A stretch of DNA of 64,000 nt from Clostridium beijerinckii (GTDB taxonomy: Bacteria; Bacillota; Clostridia; Clostridiales; Clostridiaceae). The stretch covers positions 921,001 to 985,000 of the forward strand of contig NZ_CP073653.1 of the NCBI RefSeq assembly GCF_018223745.1, written 5' to 3'. Shown here piece by piece: positions 1-8,301 of this stretch (its first letter is position 1; the number at the start of each line of letters is the position of its first letter). The notes beneath the pieces are model-generated. The model was not told the DNA's origin, ran no database searches, and saw only the letters and a program-made list of their open reading frames with translations. The translations under genes were made by a program, and so were the position numbers.

Positions 1-1
1 A

Positions 2-87
2 TTGTTATGACTTAGAGTATATATGGATTCTAGGTTATTTTTATGTATTTATAAAAATAATTCCAAAAGATTTCTGAGTCGTAACAA
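2..87. repeat. Long-armed inverted repeat upstream of hcp
   Basis: Bases 2-16 (TTGTTATGACTTAGA) pair with bases 73-87 (TCTGAGTCGTAACAA) over 15 positions, two of them G-T pairs, leaving a 56-base AT-rich centre. The right arm ends where the -35 region of a putative hcp promoter would lie (-10 TATAAT at 104-109). It could be two inverted operator sites or an RNA stem. The window starts inside or next to it, so its outer limit is unknown. Confidence 0.55.
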
Positions 88-218
88 ATGAAACAGAGTA
101 TTTTATAATTTCAATGTAAAATAGGTTCATAAGGTGATTCGAGGGAATGTACCTAACTGATATAGAAATTTATAAAAATTTATTTGATAAAAATTAAGTG
201 TGTGGAGGAGATTTCAAT

Positions 219-1856
219 ATGGATAATAAAATGTTTTGTTTTCAATGTCAAGAAGCAGCAGGATGTACAGGATGTACTGTAAAAGGTGTGTGTGGTAAGA
301 CTCCAGACCTTGCTAAAATGCAGGATTTATTAATATACGTGACTAGAGGTTTATCAGAAGTTGCAACAAAAGCTAGAGAAGAAGGTATCGTTGTATCACG
401 AGCTATTAATACTACGGTAACAATGAATCTTTTCACTACTATAACTAATGCTAACTTTGATAAAGAAGTATTTTATGGAAGAGTAAAAGATACTTTAAAA
501 ATAAAAGAAGAATTATTAGGAAAATTAGCTAACAAAGAAAGCTTAAGTGCAGCTGCTTTATATAATGCAGAAGCAAGAACTGATCTTGAAGCTAAAGCAG
601 AAACAGTTGGAGTATTAGCTACTGAAAATGAAGATATTAGAAGCTTAAGAGAGCTTATTACTTATGGATTAAAAGGACTATCAGCATACATGAAACATGC
701 TAATGCTTTAGGATATGAAGATGAAAATATATGTGCATTTATGCAAAAAGCTTTATCATTAACTGCTGATAACAATGTAACAATAGATGAATATATAGCA
801 TTAACTTTAGAAACAGGAAAAGTTGGTGTTGATGGAATGGCTTTATTAGATAAAGCTAATACAGAAAGTTATGGTAATCCAGAAATAACAAAAGTAAATA
901 TCGGAGTTGGAACAAATCCAGGAATACTAATTTCAGGACATGACTTAAAAGACTTAGAACAATTATTAATACAAACAGAAGGAACAGGAATAGATGTTTA
1001 TACACATTCTGAAATGTTACCAGCTCACTACTATCCACATTTAAAGAAATACTCACATTTAGTAGGTAACTACGGAAATGCATGGTGGAAACAACCAGAA
1101 GAATTTGAAAGCTTTAATGGACCAATACTTATGACTACAAACTGTATAGTTCCTCCAAGAGATAGTTACAAAGGAAGACTATATACTACTGGCTCAGCAG
1201 GTTATGAAGGATGTACTCATATTGCAGCTGATGAAAATGGAAAGAAAGATTTCTCTGTAATTATTGAACAAGCTAAGAAATGTGCAGCACCTACTCAAAT
1301 TGAAGAAGGAGAAATTGTTGGTGGATTTGCTCATAACCAAGTATTAGCTTTAGCTGATAAAGTGGTTGACGCAGTAAAAACTGGAGCAATTAAGAAATTC
1401 TTCGTTATGGCAGGTTGCGATGGTAGACAAAAAGCTAGATCATACTACACAGACTTTGCAGCAGCTCTTCCAAAAGATACTGTTATATTAACAGCTGGTT
1501 GTGCAAAATATAAATACAACAAGTTAGATTTAGGAGACATAGGTGGAATTCCAAGAGTTTTAGATGCAGGACAATGTAATGATTCATACTCATTAGCAGT
1601 AATTGCATTAAAACTTAAAGAAGTATTCGGTCTTGAAGATATAAATGAATTACCAATAGCATTTAATATTGCATGGTATGAACAAAAAGCAGTAATAGTA
1701 TTATTATCTCTATTACACTTAGGAGTAAAGAATATTCACTTAGGACCAACTCTTCCTGCATTCCTTTCACCAAATGTAGCTAATGTTTTAGTAGAAAACT
1801 TTGGTATAGGTGGAATTACAAATGTTGAAGATGATATGGCAATGTTCTTAAGATAA
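219..1856 (+). CDS. hcp: Hydroxylamine reductase / hybrid cluster protein (Hcp)
   Basis: Cytoplasmic iron-sulfur protein of 545 residues. The family carries a 4Fe cluster and a hybrid 4Fe-2S-2O cluster; it reduces hydroxylamine in vitro and is linked to nitric oxide and nitrosative stress defence. The N-terminal cysteines C7, C10, C19 and C25 follow the CX2CX8CX5C pattern of the anaerobe-type enzyme. Later residues match the hybrid-cluster ligands: H in SGHD, E in HSEML, C in TTNC, C in AGCDGRQ, C in [11 protein letters not shown] in AGQCND, and E and K in WYEQK. The start is the ATG at 219, eight bases after GGAGGAG at 204-210; an in-frame GTG at 198 precedes that site and is rejected. It appears monocistronic, with a terminator just downstream. 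Confidence 0.97.
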   Translation: MDNKMFCFQCQEAAGCTGCTVKGVCGKTPDLAKMQDLLIYVTRGLSEVATKAREEGIVVSRAINTTVTMNLFTTITNANFDKEVFYGRVKDTLKIKEELLGKLANKESLSAAALYNAEARTDLEAKAETVGVLATENEDIRSLRELITYGLKGLSAYMKHANALGYEDENICAFMQKALSLTADNNVTIDEYIALTLETGKVGVDGMALLDKANTESYGNPEITKVNIGVGTNPGILISGHDLKDLEQLLIQTEGTGIDVYTHSEMLPAHYYPHLKKYSHLVGNYGNAWWKQPEEFESFNGPILMTTNCIVPPRDSYKGRLYTTGSAGYEGCTHIAADENGKKDFSVIIEQAKKCAAPTQIEEGEIVGGFAHNQVLALADKVVDAVKTGAIKKFFVMAGCDGRQKARSYYTDFAAALPKDTVILTAGCAKYKYNKLDLGDIGGIPRVLDAGQCNDSYSLAVIALKLKEVFGLEDINELPIAFNIAWYEQKAVIVLLSLLHLGVKNIHLGPTLPAFLSPNVANVLVENFGIGGITNVEDDMAMFLR

Positions 1857-1879
1857 ATTAATATAAGATAAATAATAGA

Positions 1880-1925
1880 AGAAGATAGCTGGTATGAAAC
1901 TAGTTATCTTCTTTCTTTTTATTTA
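1880..1925 (+). terminator. Rho-independent terminator of hcp
   Basis: A 14-bp stem (1880-1893 with 1899-1912, including two G-U pairs) and a 5-base loop are followed by the T-rich run CTTTCTTTTTATTT. It sits 23 bases after the hcp stop. Confidence 0.8.
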
Positions 1926-2016
1926 GAATACAGTAAGTAGTAAAGACAAAATCGTACTGTCGAAAAATATTTAAAAATAAAGTTGTATTGAAAACGTATT
2001 TATAAAAATAAATATA

Positions 2017-2045
2017 TTTACATCAATAATATATAGATATATAAT
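2017..2045 (+). promoter_or_regulatory. Sigma-A type promoter of kimA
   Basis: TTTACA (2017-2022), a 17-base spacer and TATAAT (2040-2045). It would start the transcript near 2052, about 100 bases before the kimA start. Confidence 0.65.
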
Positions 2046-2061
2046 CTGTATGTTGTAATAG

Positions 2062-2102
2062 CAGGTAATAAAAAAGGAGGAGAAAATCCTTTTTATTACC
2101 TG
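2062..2102 (+). promoter_or_regulatory. Hairpin in the kimA leader
   Basis: CAGGTAAT plus an A run plus GGA (2062-2078) pairs with TCC plus a T run plus ATTACCTG (2087-2102), about 16 bp with one bulge, near the predicted mRNA 5' end. No T-run follows, so it does not look like a terminator. It may stabilise the mRNA or bind a regulator. The c-di-AMP riboswitch known upstream of the B. subtilis homologue is not recognisable here. Confidence 0.5.
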
Positions 2103-2153
2103 TTGTATAAAGTTGAAATTGCATAGTAATTTTTACAATATGGGGGAAGAATT

Positions 2154-3992
2154 ATGTTTAAAAAAATTCAATCATTATTGATTGGAAGAGCTCTTAAAAC
2201 TAACGAATTAGCTGAAGAAAAATTTAGTGTTATTTGGGGGCTGCCAATATTATCAAGTGATGCTATTTCATCGGTAGCTTATGCAAGTGAAGAAATACTA
2301 TTAGTTCTTATACCTATTCTTGGTATGCGTGCATATGGATCCATGATAGAAATAGCAATAGCAATTACAGTTTTATTAGGAATAATAGTGTTTTCATATA
2401 GACAAATAATCGATAATTTTCCTCATGGGGGCGGATCGTATATTGTTGCGAGCGAAAATATAGGTAAGCTTCCAGGATTGGTGGCAGCGTCATCATTAAT
2501 AATTGATTATTTATTAACTGTTGCAGTTAGTACCTGTGCAGGAGCAGCTGCAATAACATCAGCGATTCCATCCTTGTTGCCGTATCAACCGTTAATAGCT
2601 ATTTTTGTAATAGGGTTAATAACATTAGGGAATCTTAGAGGAATAAGGGATTCATCTAAGTTATTTGGAATACCAACATATTTATTTATATTATCAATAA
2701 TAATAATGATAATAACAGGAGTATTCAAAGTATTAGTGTTGAAAGAAAGTCCAGAGCAATTATATGTAGTTCCACAAGCAGCTGGAGATTTAACTTTGTT
2801 ATTATTCCTAAAGGCCTTTTCTTCAGGATGTACTGCTTTGACAGGTATCGAAGCGGTAAGTGATGGAATACCTAATTTTAAAAATCCAGCTCAGAAGAAT
2901 GCGAAAATAGTATTAGGAACATTAGCTTGTATTGTTTTTATTATATTTGGTGGGATATCATACCTCTCAACAATGTACAAAGCAGTTCCGGGTCAAGATA
3001 TTACAGTAATAGCACAAATAGCAATCCAAGTTTTTGGACAAAACAGTTTAATGTTTTTTATAGTACAAGCTACGACAGCTATTATTCTTACACTTGCAGC
3101 TAATACTGCATTTTCAGATTTGCCGCTACTGTTATCAATATTAGCTAAGGATGGATATGTTCCAAGACAACTTGGGAAAAGGGGAACTAGATTAAGTTTT
3201 TCAAATGGAATAGTATTGTTATTTCTAGTATCCTCACTTTTAGTTTATATTGCAGATGGTAGTACTCATATGTTGTTATCTTTGTATGCGGTTGGTGTAT
3301 TTATATCATTCACATTATCACAATTTGGAATGTTTAGAAAATGGACTAAGAGCAAGGAAGGGCATTGGAGACATAAAGCGTTTATAAATGGGTTAGGGGC
3401 AGCTGTTACAGCAGCAACATGCATAATAATAGGTGTAGAGAAGTTTAAGCATGGAGCATGGATTGTGCTTGTATGCATACCGATACTTGTAACAGGAATG
3501 TTAAGAGTTAGAAGACACTATACTAAAGTTAGAGAGAACTTAAAAATAGAAACAGGTTTAGAGAGTTTAATTGTAAGAGAAGCAATAACAAAACATGTTA
3601 TTGTGCCAGTTCAAACAATTAATAAATCTTTCATTAAGAGTTTAAATTGCGCTTTAACTCTTGGGGAGAACATAGAAGTTTATCATGTTAGTACAGATGA
3701 AGAAGTCACAAAGAAACTAATAGAAAAGTATAATAAGCTTGGGATAGCAGCTCAATTGGTCATAGAAAATGCGCCATACAGAAATGTTAACGAAAAACTT
3801 TTAGCGTATGTAGAAGAAAAACATAAGCACTTAAAGAAACACGAAGTAATAACAATAGTAATGCCTCAATTTATTATACATAAATGGTGGCATCAGACAC
3901 TTCATAATCAAACATCAATACTTTTAAGAAGATCTATACTTAAGATGAGAAATGTAGTTATTGTAACTGTGCCTTATATAATTAATGAATAG
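2154..3992 (+). CDS. kimA: KimA-family high-affinity potassium importer (APC superfamily)
   Basis: A 612-residue membrane protein with about 12 transmembrane segments and a cytoplasmic C-terminal domain from about residue 455, nearly the length of B. subtilis KimA (formerly YdaO). Shared stretches include LSSDAISSVAYASEEIL near residue 33, the HGGGSYIVASEN loop near 98, AFSSGCTALTGIEA near 225 and LHNQTSILLRR near the end. KimA imports K+ with protons and in Bacillus is controlled by c-di-AMP. The start ATG follows a GGGGGAAG ribosome site. It is a single gene between two terminators, with a hairpin in its leader. An amino-acid permease role is a less likely alternative. Confidence 0.88.
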   Translation: MFKKIQSLLIGRALKTNELAEEKFSVIWGLPILSSDAISSVAYASEEILLVLIPILGMRAYGSMIEIAIAITVLLGIIVFSYRQIIDNFPHGGGSYIVASENIGKLPGLVAASSLIIDYLLTVAVSTCAGAAAITSAIPSLLPYQPLIAIFVIGLITLGNLRGIRDSSKLFGIPTYLFILSIIIMIITGVFKVLVLKESPEQLYVVPQAAGDLTLLLFLKAFSSGCTALTGIEAVSDGIPNFKNPAQKNAKIVLGTLACIVFIIFGGISYLSTMYKAVPGQDITVIAQIAIQVFGQNSLMFFIVQATTAIILTLAANTAFSDLPLLLSILAKDGYVPRQLGKRGTRLSFSNGIVLLFLVSSLLVYIADGSTHMLLSLYAVGVFISFTLSQFGMFRKWTKSKEGHWRHKAFINGLGAAVTAATCIIIGVEKFKHGAWIVLVCIPILVTGMLRVRRHYTKVRENLKIETGLESLIVREAITKHVIVPVQTINKSFIKSLNCALTLGENIEVYHVSTDEEVTKKLIEKYNKLGIAAQLVIENAPYRNVNEKLLAYVEEKHKHLKKHEVITIVMPQFIIHKWWHQTLHNQTSILLRRSILKMRNVVIVTVPYIINE

Positions 3993-4012
3993 GATCATAT
4001 AATATAGAAAGG

Positions 4013-4050
4013 AGAGTACCTCAAAAATATTTGAGGTACTCTTCTTATTT
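4013..4050. terminator. Terminator between convergent kimA and lysP
   Basis: A 13-bp perfect stem (4013-4025 with 4030-4042), loop AATA, followed by TCTTATTT on the plus strand. It lies 20 bases after kimA and about 90 bases beyond the end of lysP, so it mainly serves kimA. Confidence 0.75.
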
Positions 4051-4132
4051 CCAGAGAAATATAATATTTAAAGCTAAAATAGAAAGTACAAGTAAAAGTT
4101 AAACTTAAAAATTATGATCTTACTTTTTGTTA

Positions 4133-5557
4133 CTATTTATCAGAGAAGTCTAAATCAACTTTATCTAAAGGAATAACTTTAGTCTTATTCTTTATTTTAT
4201 AACCTACGTATAAGATTAAGAATAATGGAAGTCCTATATAAGCTGCAATTAATCCATTCCAATCAATCGCCTCAGGAGTAATGTATGAATATCCTTGACC
4301 TATTATTATAATAATACACATTAATAATGCTAATATTGGACCAAATGGATATAAACTAGCCCTATATTTTAACTCATTTAAATCCCTTCCTTGATAAACA
4401 TATGCTTTCCTAAATCTATAGTGGCATATTGCTATACCTACCCAAGCTATAAATCCAGCAAGACCAGATGCTGCAACTAGCCAAACATAAACAGTACTCT
4501 CTGCATATAGACCTGTTAAAAAGCAAGCAGAAGCTATTAATGTAGTTAGAAGTACGGCATTTATAGGTACACCTCTATTATTTGTTTTAGCAAAAGCTTT
4601 AGGAGCCATACCTTCTTTAGCCATTGCATAAAGCATTCTACTTGATGCATACATACCAGAGTTACCAGCAGATAATACAGAAGTTAATATGATCGCATTA
4701 ATCAGTGAAGCAGCACCTGCAATACCAGCTTTTTCAAATACCATTGTAAATGGGCTTGTATCAAGTCCAGCTTCAGTAAATGGTATTATTGCTCCTAGGA
4801 CAATAATCGTACCTAGGTAAAATATTAATATTCTCCAAAATATTGATTTTATAGCTTTTGGAATATTCTTCTCAGAATCTTCGCTTTCACCTGCAGCAAT
4901 TCCAATAAGTTCAGTACCTTGAAATGAAAAACCTGCAATTAAGAAAATAGAAAATATTGATTTAATTCCTCCATGGAACGGTCCATCTTCAATGGTGAAG
5001 TTATGAAATCCTATTTTATCTCCACCCATTATGCCTACAATCATTAAAACACCAATTACTATGAATATAAGAACGGTAACCACCTTAATACCAGCAAACC
5101 AGTATTCTGATTCTCCATATGCTCTAGATGATAAAATATTTAAGCCTACTATAATTACTAAAAATAAAATACTCCAATATAGGGCATTTACATCTGGAAA
5201 CCAGTATTTCATCAACAGAGCACCGGCAACCATTTCGGCTGCAATTGTTATAGCCCAGTTGTACCAGTAGTTCCAGCCAAGGGCAAATCCAAGAGCTGGA
5301 TCAATAAATTTATTAGCATATGAGCTAAATGAACCAGATATTGGCATATGAGTTGCCATTTCTCCTAAGCTTGTCATTAAAAAGTATACCATTATACCTA
5401 CTAGTGCATAAGCTACTAATGCACCACCAGGACCAGCTTGGTGGAGAGTATCACCCATTGCAAGGAATATACCGGTACCAATAGATCCGCCTATGGCTAT
5501 CATGTTTAAGTGTCTTGCTTTTAAACTTCTCTTTAATTCGTGATTTTCTTCACTCAT
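4133..5557 (-). CDS. lysP: Lysine-specific permease
   Basis: A 474-residue APC-family transporter with 12 predicted membrane segments; it begins SLKARHLNMIAIGGSIGTGIF, the family's first-helix signature, and carries ESEDSEKNIPKAI in the cytoplasmic loop after TM6. LysP imports L-lysine with protons. The substrate is supported independently by the lysine riboswitch in its leader. The start is the ATG at 5557, seven bases after GGAGGAT; the ATG at 5572 overlaps that ribosome site and is unlikely to be used. It appears monocistronic. Expression should rise when lysine is scarce, because ligand-bound aptamer favours the terminator. Confidence 0.93.
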   Translation of the reverse strand: MSEENHELKRSLKARHLNMIAIGGSIGTGIFLAMGDTLHQAGPGGALVAYALVGIMVYFLMTSLGEMATHMPISGSFSSYANKFIDPALGFALGWNYWYNWAITIAAEMVAGALLMKYWFPDVNALYWSILFLVIIVGLNILSSRAYGESEYWFAGIKVVTVLIFIVIGVLMIVGIMGGDKIGFHNFTIEDGPFHGGIKSIFSIFLIAGFSFQGTELIGIAAGESEDSEKNIPKAIKSIFWRILIFYLGTIIVLGAIIPFTEAGLDTSPFTMVFEKAGIAGAASLINAIILTSVLSAGNSGMYASSRMLYAMAKEGMAPKAFAKTNNRGVPINAVLLTTLIASACFLTGLYAESTVYVWLVAASGLAGFIAWVGIAICHYRFRKAYVYQGRDLNELKYRASLYPFGPILALLMCIIIIIGQGYSYITPEAIDWNGLIAAYIGLPLFLILYVGYKIKNKTKVIPLDKVDLDFSDK

Positions 5558-5628
5558 TTTTCTATCCTCCATTATGGTTTTAAATTTCCATAAGCAAGTA
5601 ACTAAGATAATATAAAAATTAAAACAAT

Positions 5629-5657
5629 AAAAAAAGCCATGAGAGCATACTCATGAC
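5629..5657 (-). terminator. Riboswitch-controlled terminator of lysP
   Basis: On the minus strand an 8-bp stem (5657-5650 with 5643-5636) and a 6-base loop are followed by seven T. It lies between the lysine aptamer and the lysP ribosome site, as expected for a transcription-attenuating expression platform. Confidence 0.88.
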
Positions 5658-5704
5658 ATAAATACGAAAGTTACACATTTTAAAAATATGACGAATATCG
5701 ACAT

Positions 5705-5881
5705 TTACATTAAAAATAGCTCTCCACAAAATAAGTTGTGGCAGTCTTGTATATATTTTACACAAGCCCAGCAAATAGTATTAAAGCAATCAGCTATTTA
5801 CTTCGGCGAAAGTTCCTTTCTTATTACTTCAATGAGCTTACCTCCATAATAATACTCTTAAATTTCGCGCCTCTATCTTAG
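5705..5881 (-). ncRNA. Lysine riboswitch (L box)
   Basis: The minus-strand leader carries the L-box conserved blocks in order: AGATAGAGGCGCGAAATTTA, AGAGTATTATTATGGAGG, AAGGAACTTTCGCCGAAG, TATTTGCTGGGC, GACTGCCAC, then GTGGAGAGCTATTTT closing P1. These match the B. subtilis lysC leader blocks in sequence and spacing. It is followed by a terminator and lysP, so the aptamer is expected to switch off lysine uptake when lysine is abundant. Confidence 0.95.
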
Positions 5882-5906
5882 TTATTTACCTATTAAGTTA
5901 TATGTA

Positions 5907-5935
5907 ATTATGTAATAAAATGAGGAATAAGTCAA
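5907..5935 (-). promoter_or_regulatory. Promoter of the lysP riboswitch transcript
   Basis: On the minus strand TTGACT (5935-5930), a 17-base spacer and CATAAT (5912-5907). It places the start about 20 bases before the riboswitch. Confidence 0.75.
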
Positions 5936-5992
5936 TATAAAATATTTAACAATTTATAAAAATGCATAGAAAATGACTAAAAAATTTGCATA

Positions 5993-6034
5993 TTAAAAGC
6001 GACTATCGAAAATTATTTCAATAGTCGCTTTTTT
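5993..6034. terminator. Terminator hairpin after the GntR-ABC operon
   Basis: AAAAGCGACTAT (5995-6006) pairs perfectly with ATAGTCGCTTTT (6021-6032), with A/T runs on both sides. It lies about 110 bases beyond the permease stop on the minus strand and before the lysP promoter. Confidence 0.65.
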
Positions 6035-6139
6035 AATATTTATAAATAAATATACTATCTTGGTAAGGATTAGTGTTTGTATTTAGCTTTTTATACAAGT
6101 TGGCACCATACTAAGATTATATATTTAAAATAGCATTTT

Positions 6140-6943
6140 TTATTCTAAATTTAATTTATTTTTTAATATATAGCTTGTTATTATGAAATAAACTATTATG
6201 AAGATTATATTAAATACTGTGATAGATATTAAAAATAAATTAATAGGCCAAAGAGATTCAATATTTCTTAGTAAATCAGGCAGTCTAGAGGATGAAAAAG
6301 CTATCCCAATAGATGAGGATATTGCACCTGCAATTAAATTTAATATTATGAATGCCCCGAAAGATGAAAGAATTCTATGCTTACTAAATATATGCCCAAT
6401 TGATATAGAAGCATAAATCATACTAATAAATTTTACAAACTGAAATATCATAGCAATTAATAATTCTATAATAATTACATAAATTTGTATTCCTATTTTA
6501 GCATAACCTTCTGAAAGAGCCCTAAAAGTTTCAGAAAAGAATTGACCAAAAGCCCTAGGGTCAAATGCCATAATAATTATTGAAAGTATGGCTACAATTC
6601 CACTTATTATAGTCCAAAAAGTAGCAATTGAAAGTTTGCTTGTAATGTTTGTGATGGTGCTCACTGGAAGGGTGTTCATTAAATATCCTTCATCACCAAG
6701 CAGATTTTTATAAAATCTTTGGATAATTATGAAAAAGGTGACTATGAATACAGCAGCCATAGTACATCCGTATCCAAAGATGCTTAGTATAAATGGGATT
6801 GAACCAAATCCTTGAAGTTTATGGGATAGACCAGTTCCGATAAAAATTTTATTAATGATAGCAAATGCTAATAATACTAAATATAGCGGTATAAGGGTTC
6901 TGCCAGTTGCTTTTACCTCATACTTCATTAATTTTCCTAACAT
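6140..6943 (-). CDS. ABC transporter membrane subunit, unknown substrate
   Basis: A 267-residue protein with about six hydrophobic segments and few charged loops, typical of ABC-2-like permeases such as those in YtrA/BcrA-type loci. It begins MLGKLMKYEVKATGR, a common start for this group. Its start lies 7 bases inside the end of the ATPase gene, so the two are translationally coupled. No substrate can be read from the sequence. Related GntR-ABC operons respond to cell-envelope stress or antimicrobial peptides; that role here is inference. Confidence 0.8.
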   Translation of the reverse strand: MLGKLMKYEVKATGRTLIPLYLVLLAFAIINKIFIGTGLSHKLQGFGSIPFILSIFGYGCTMAAVFIVTFFIIIQRFYKNLLGDEGYLMNTLPVSTITNITSKLSIATFWTIISGIVAILSIIIMAFDPRAFGQFFSETFRALSEGYAKIGIQIYVIIIELLIAMIFQFVKFISMIYASISIGHIFSKHRILSSFGAFIILNLIAGAISSSIGIAFSSSRLPDLLRNIESLWPINLFLISITVFNIIFIIVYFIITSYILKNKLNLE

Positions 6944-7716
6944 CTAAATACCTCCCTAAATAGAGCATCAACACTCTTCCCTTCATTTTCTCTTATTTCA
7001 TCAACACTTTTAGTTAAGAATATATTTCCATATGATATAAAGACTACATCATCTAATATTCTTTCAATGTCAGAAATAAGGTGAGTAGATATAATTATAG
7101 TGGCATTTTCATTGTAATTAGTGATTATTGTATTTAAAATATAATCTCTGGCAGCAGGATCAACACCTGCGATAGGTTCATCTAATAAATATAAATCGGC
7201 CTCTCTACTCATAACTAAAATAAGTTGTACTTTCTCTTTTGTACCCTTTGACATAGTTTTTAATTTATCATTGGGATTAATGTTAAGTTTTGATAACATA
7301 TTATAAGCTTTCTCAGGATTGAAATTATCGTAGAAGTCTTGAAAAAAGCTAATAATGTCTGAAACTTTCATCCAGTCATTAAGATAAGTCCTTTCTGGAA
7401 GATATGAAACAATTTTCTTTGTTTCAATTCCAGGTTTATTTCCTGATATTAATATTTCTCCATTTGATGGAGTTAAAAGACCATTTGCCAACTTTATTAG
7501 TGTGCTTTTACCACTTCCATTTGGACCTAAAAGTCCAACAATTCTGCCACGATTGATTTTTAGATTTATCCCTTTTAATGCCTCAGTATTAGAATAGGTT
7601 TTAAATAAATTTTTACATTCTAAAATAGGGACATTATCCATATTGTTATTTGTAAAAGTAGACATTGTATCACTTTCGCTAGAGTTATACAATATTTTAT
7701 TATCAGCATTATCCAT
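6937..7716 (-). CDS. ABC transporter ATP-binding subunit
   Basis: A 259-residue ATPase with Walker A GPNGSGKST (residues 64-72), a signature region reading MSKGTKEKVQLIL in place of LSGGQ, Walker B LYLLDEPIAGVDP and H-loop STHLI. The ATG overlaps the TAA of the GntR gene (TAATG) behind a GGAG site, which explains the unusually long N-terminal extension of about 28 residues before the ABC fold; an internal ATG at residue 26 (MDNVPILECK) is the alternative start. It presumably forms a transporter with the downstream permease. Confidence 0.93.
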   Translation of the reverse strand: MDNADNKILYNSSESDTMSTFTNNNMDNVPILECKNLFKTYSNTEALKGINLKINRGRIVGLLGPNGSGKSTLIKLANGLLTPSNGEILISGNKPGIETKKIVSYLPERTYLNDWMKVSDIISFFQDFYDNFNPEKAYNMLSKLNINPNDKLKTMSKGTKEKVQLILVMSREADLYLLDEPIAGVDPAARDYILNTIITNYNENATIIISTHLISDIERILDDVVFISYGNIFLTKSVDEIRENEGKSVDALFREVFRC

Positions 7717-8084
7717 TATTTCATCTCCTTTGATATAATTTCTATAAGTTGGATTGTCTCTTGATTGGTATAACCTATTTTTTCCATATTGTGAAGAAAT
7801 TTTTCAATTTGATCTCTTGCTAAACCATTTCTTATATTTTTAATCATATTAACGTCCTCCGTAATAAATCTGCCACTAGTTCTTTGAGAAAATACTAAAC
7901 CAGTTCTCTCAAGTTCTGTTAATGCTTTCTGCATTGTATTAGGATTAACAGCTGCATCACCTGCCATATCTCTAACTGATGGCAATTTTTCACCAGCTTT
8001 GTATATGCCAGAAACGATTCTAAGTTGTATTTGTTCCATTAGCTGCATGTAAATTGGTCTATCGTCATTAAAATCCCATGACAT
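7716..8084 (-). CDS. GntR-family regulator, YtrA type
   Basis: A 122-residue DNA-binding protein. The N-terminal winged helix contains RPIYMQLMEQIQLRIVSG and the recognition segment VRDMAGDAAVNPNTMQKALTELERTGLV. The C-terminal tail is only about 45 residues, as in the YtrA subfamily, which lacks a large effector domain. It is first in a three-gene operon with the ABC ATPase and permease and most likely represses it. The start has a good ribosome site, GAAGGAG. Repeated TTGTA(C/T)TA motifs upstream are likely operators. Confidence 0.92.
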   Translation of the reverse strand: MSWDFNDDRPIYMQLMEQIQLRIVSGIYKAGEKLPSVRDMAGDAAVNPNTMQKALTELERTGLVFSQRTSGRFITEDVNMIKNIRNGLARDQIEKFLHNMEKIGYTNQETIQLIEIISKEMK

Positions 8085-8103
8085 AGTCTCACTCCTTCGT
8101 AAA

Positions 8104-8150
8104 TTGTACTACTGTATTGTTGTACTAAGTTGTTAATACAATAATACAAC
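8104..8150 (-). promoter_or_regulatory. Likely operator array of the GntR-ABC operon
   Basis: Just upstream of the regulator, the plus strand has TTGTACTACTGTATTGTTG (8104-8122) and the minus strand has TTGTATTATTGTATTAACAA (8149-8130). These are two diverging copies of a TTGTAYTAYTGTATT motif. Position and symmetry fit autorepression by the GntR protein; no convincing -10 is visible. Confidence 0.5.
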
Positions 8151-8216
8151 TATAACTTTTAGCTGTCAAGAAAAATAAAATGATTTTTTGTAGGTTAAAT
8201 AAGGCAATGAAATCTG

Positions 8217-8245
8217 TTGAATATTAAAAATTGTGGTGTTATAAT
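8217..8245 (+). promoter_or_regulatory. Promoter of nadABC
   Basis: TTGAAT (8217-8222), a 17-base spacer and TATAAT (8240-8245). Confidence 0.75.
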
Positions 8246-8255
8246 TATTTTCAAT

Positions 8256-8269
8256 GGTGTATATACACC
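8256..8269 (+). promoter_or_regulatory. Palindromic operator candidate of nadABC
   Basis: GGTGTATATACACC is a perfect 14-base palindrome that begins about where transcription should start, 10 bases after the -10 box. This is a classic repressor position. The nicotinate-responsive repressor NiaR commonly controls nad operons in Firmicutes, so NiaR is the first candidate, but its gene is not in the window. Confidence 0.55.
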
Positions 8270-8301
8270 TGTAAAATTAATTAAAAGAGGTGTAAATAAA
8301 C

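Noticed and set aside
1926..2153. c-di-AMP (ydaO-type) riboswitch before kimA
   Set aside because: The conserved blocks of that aptamer are not recognisable, and the predicted leader is only about 100 bases.
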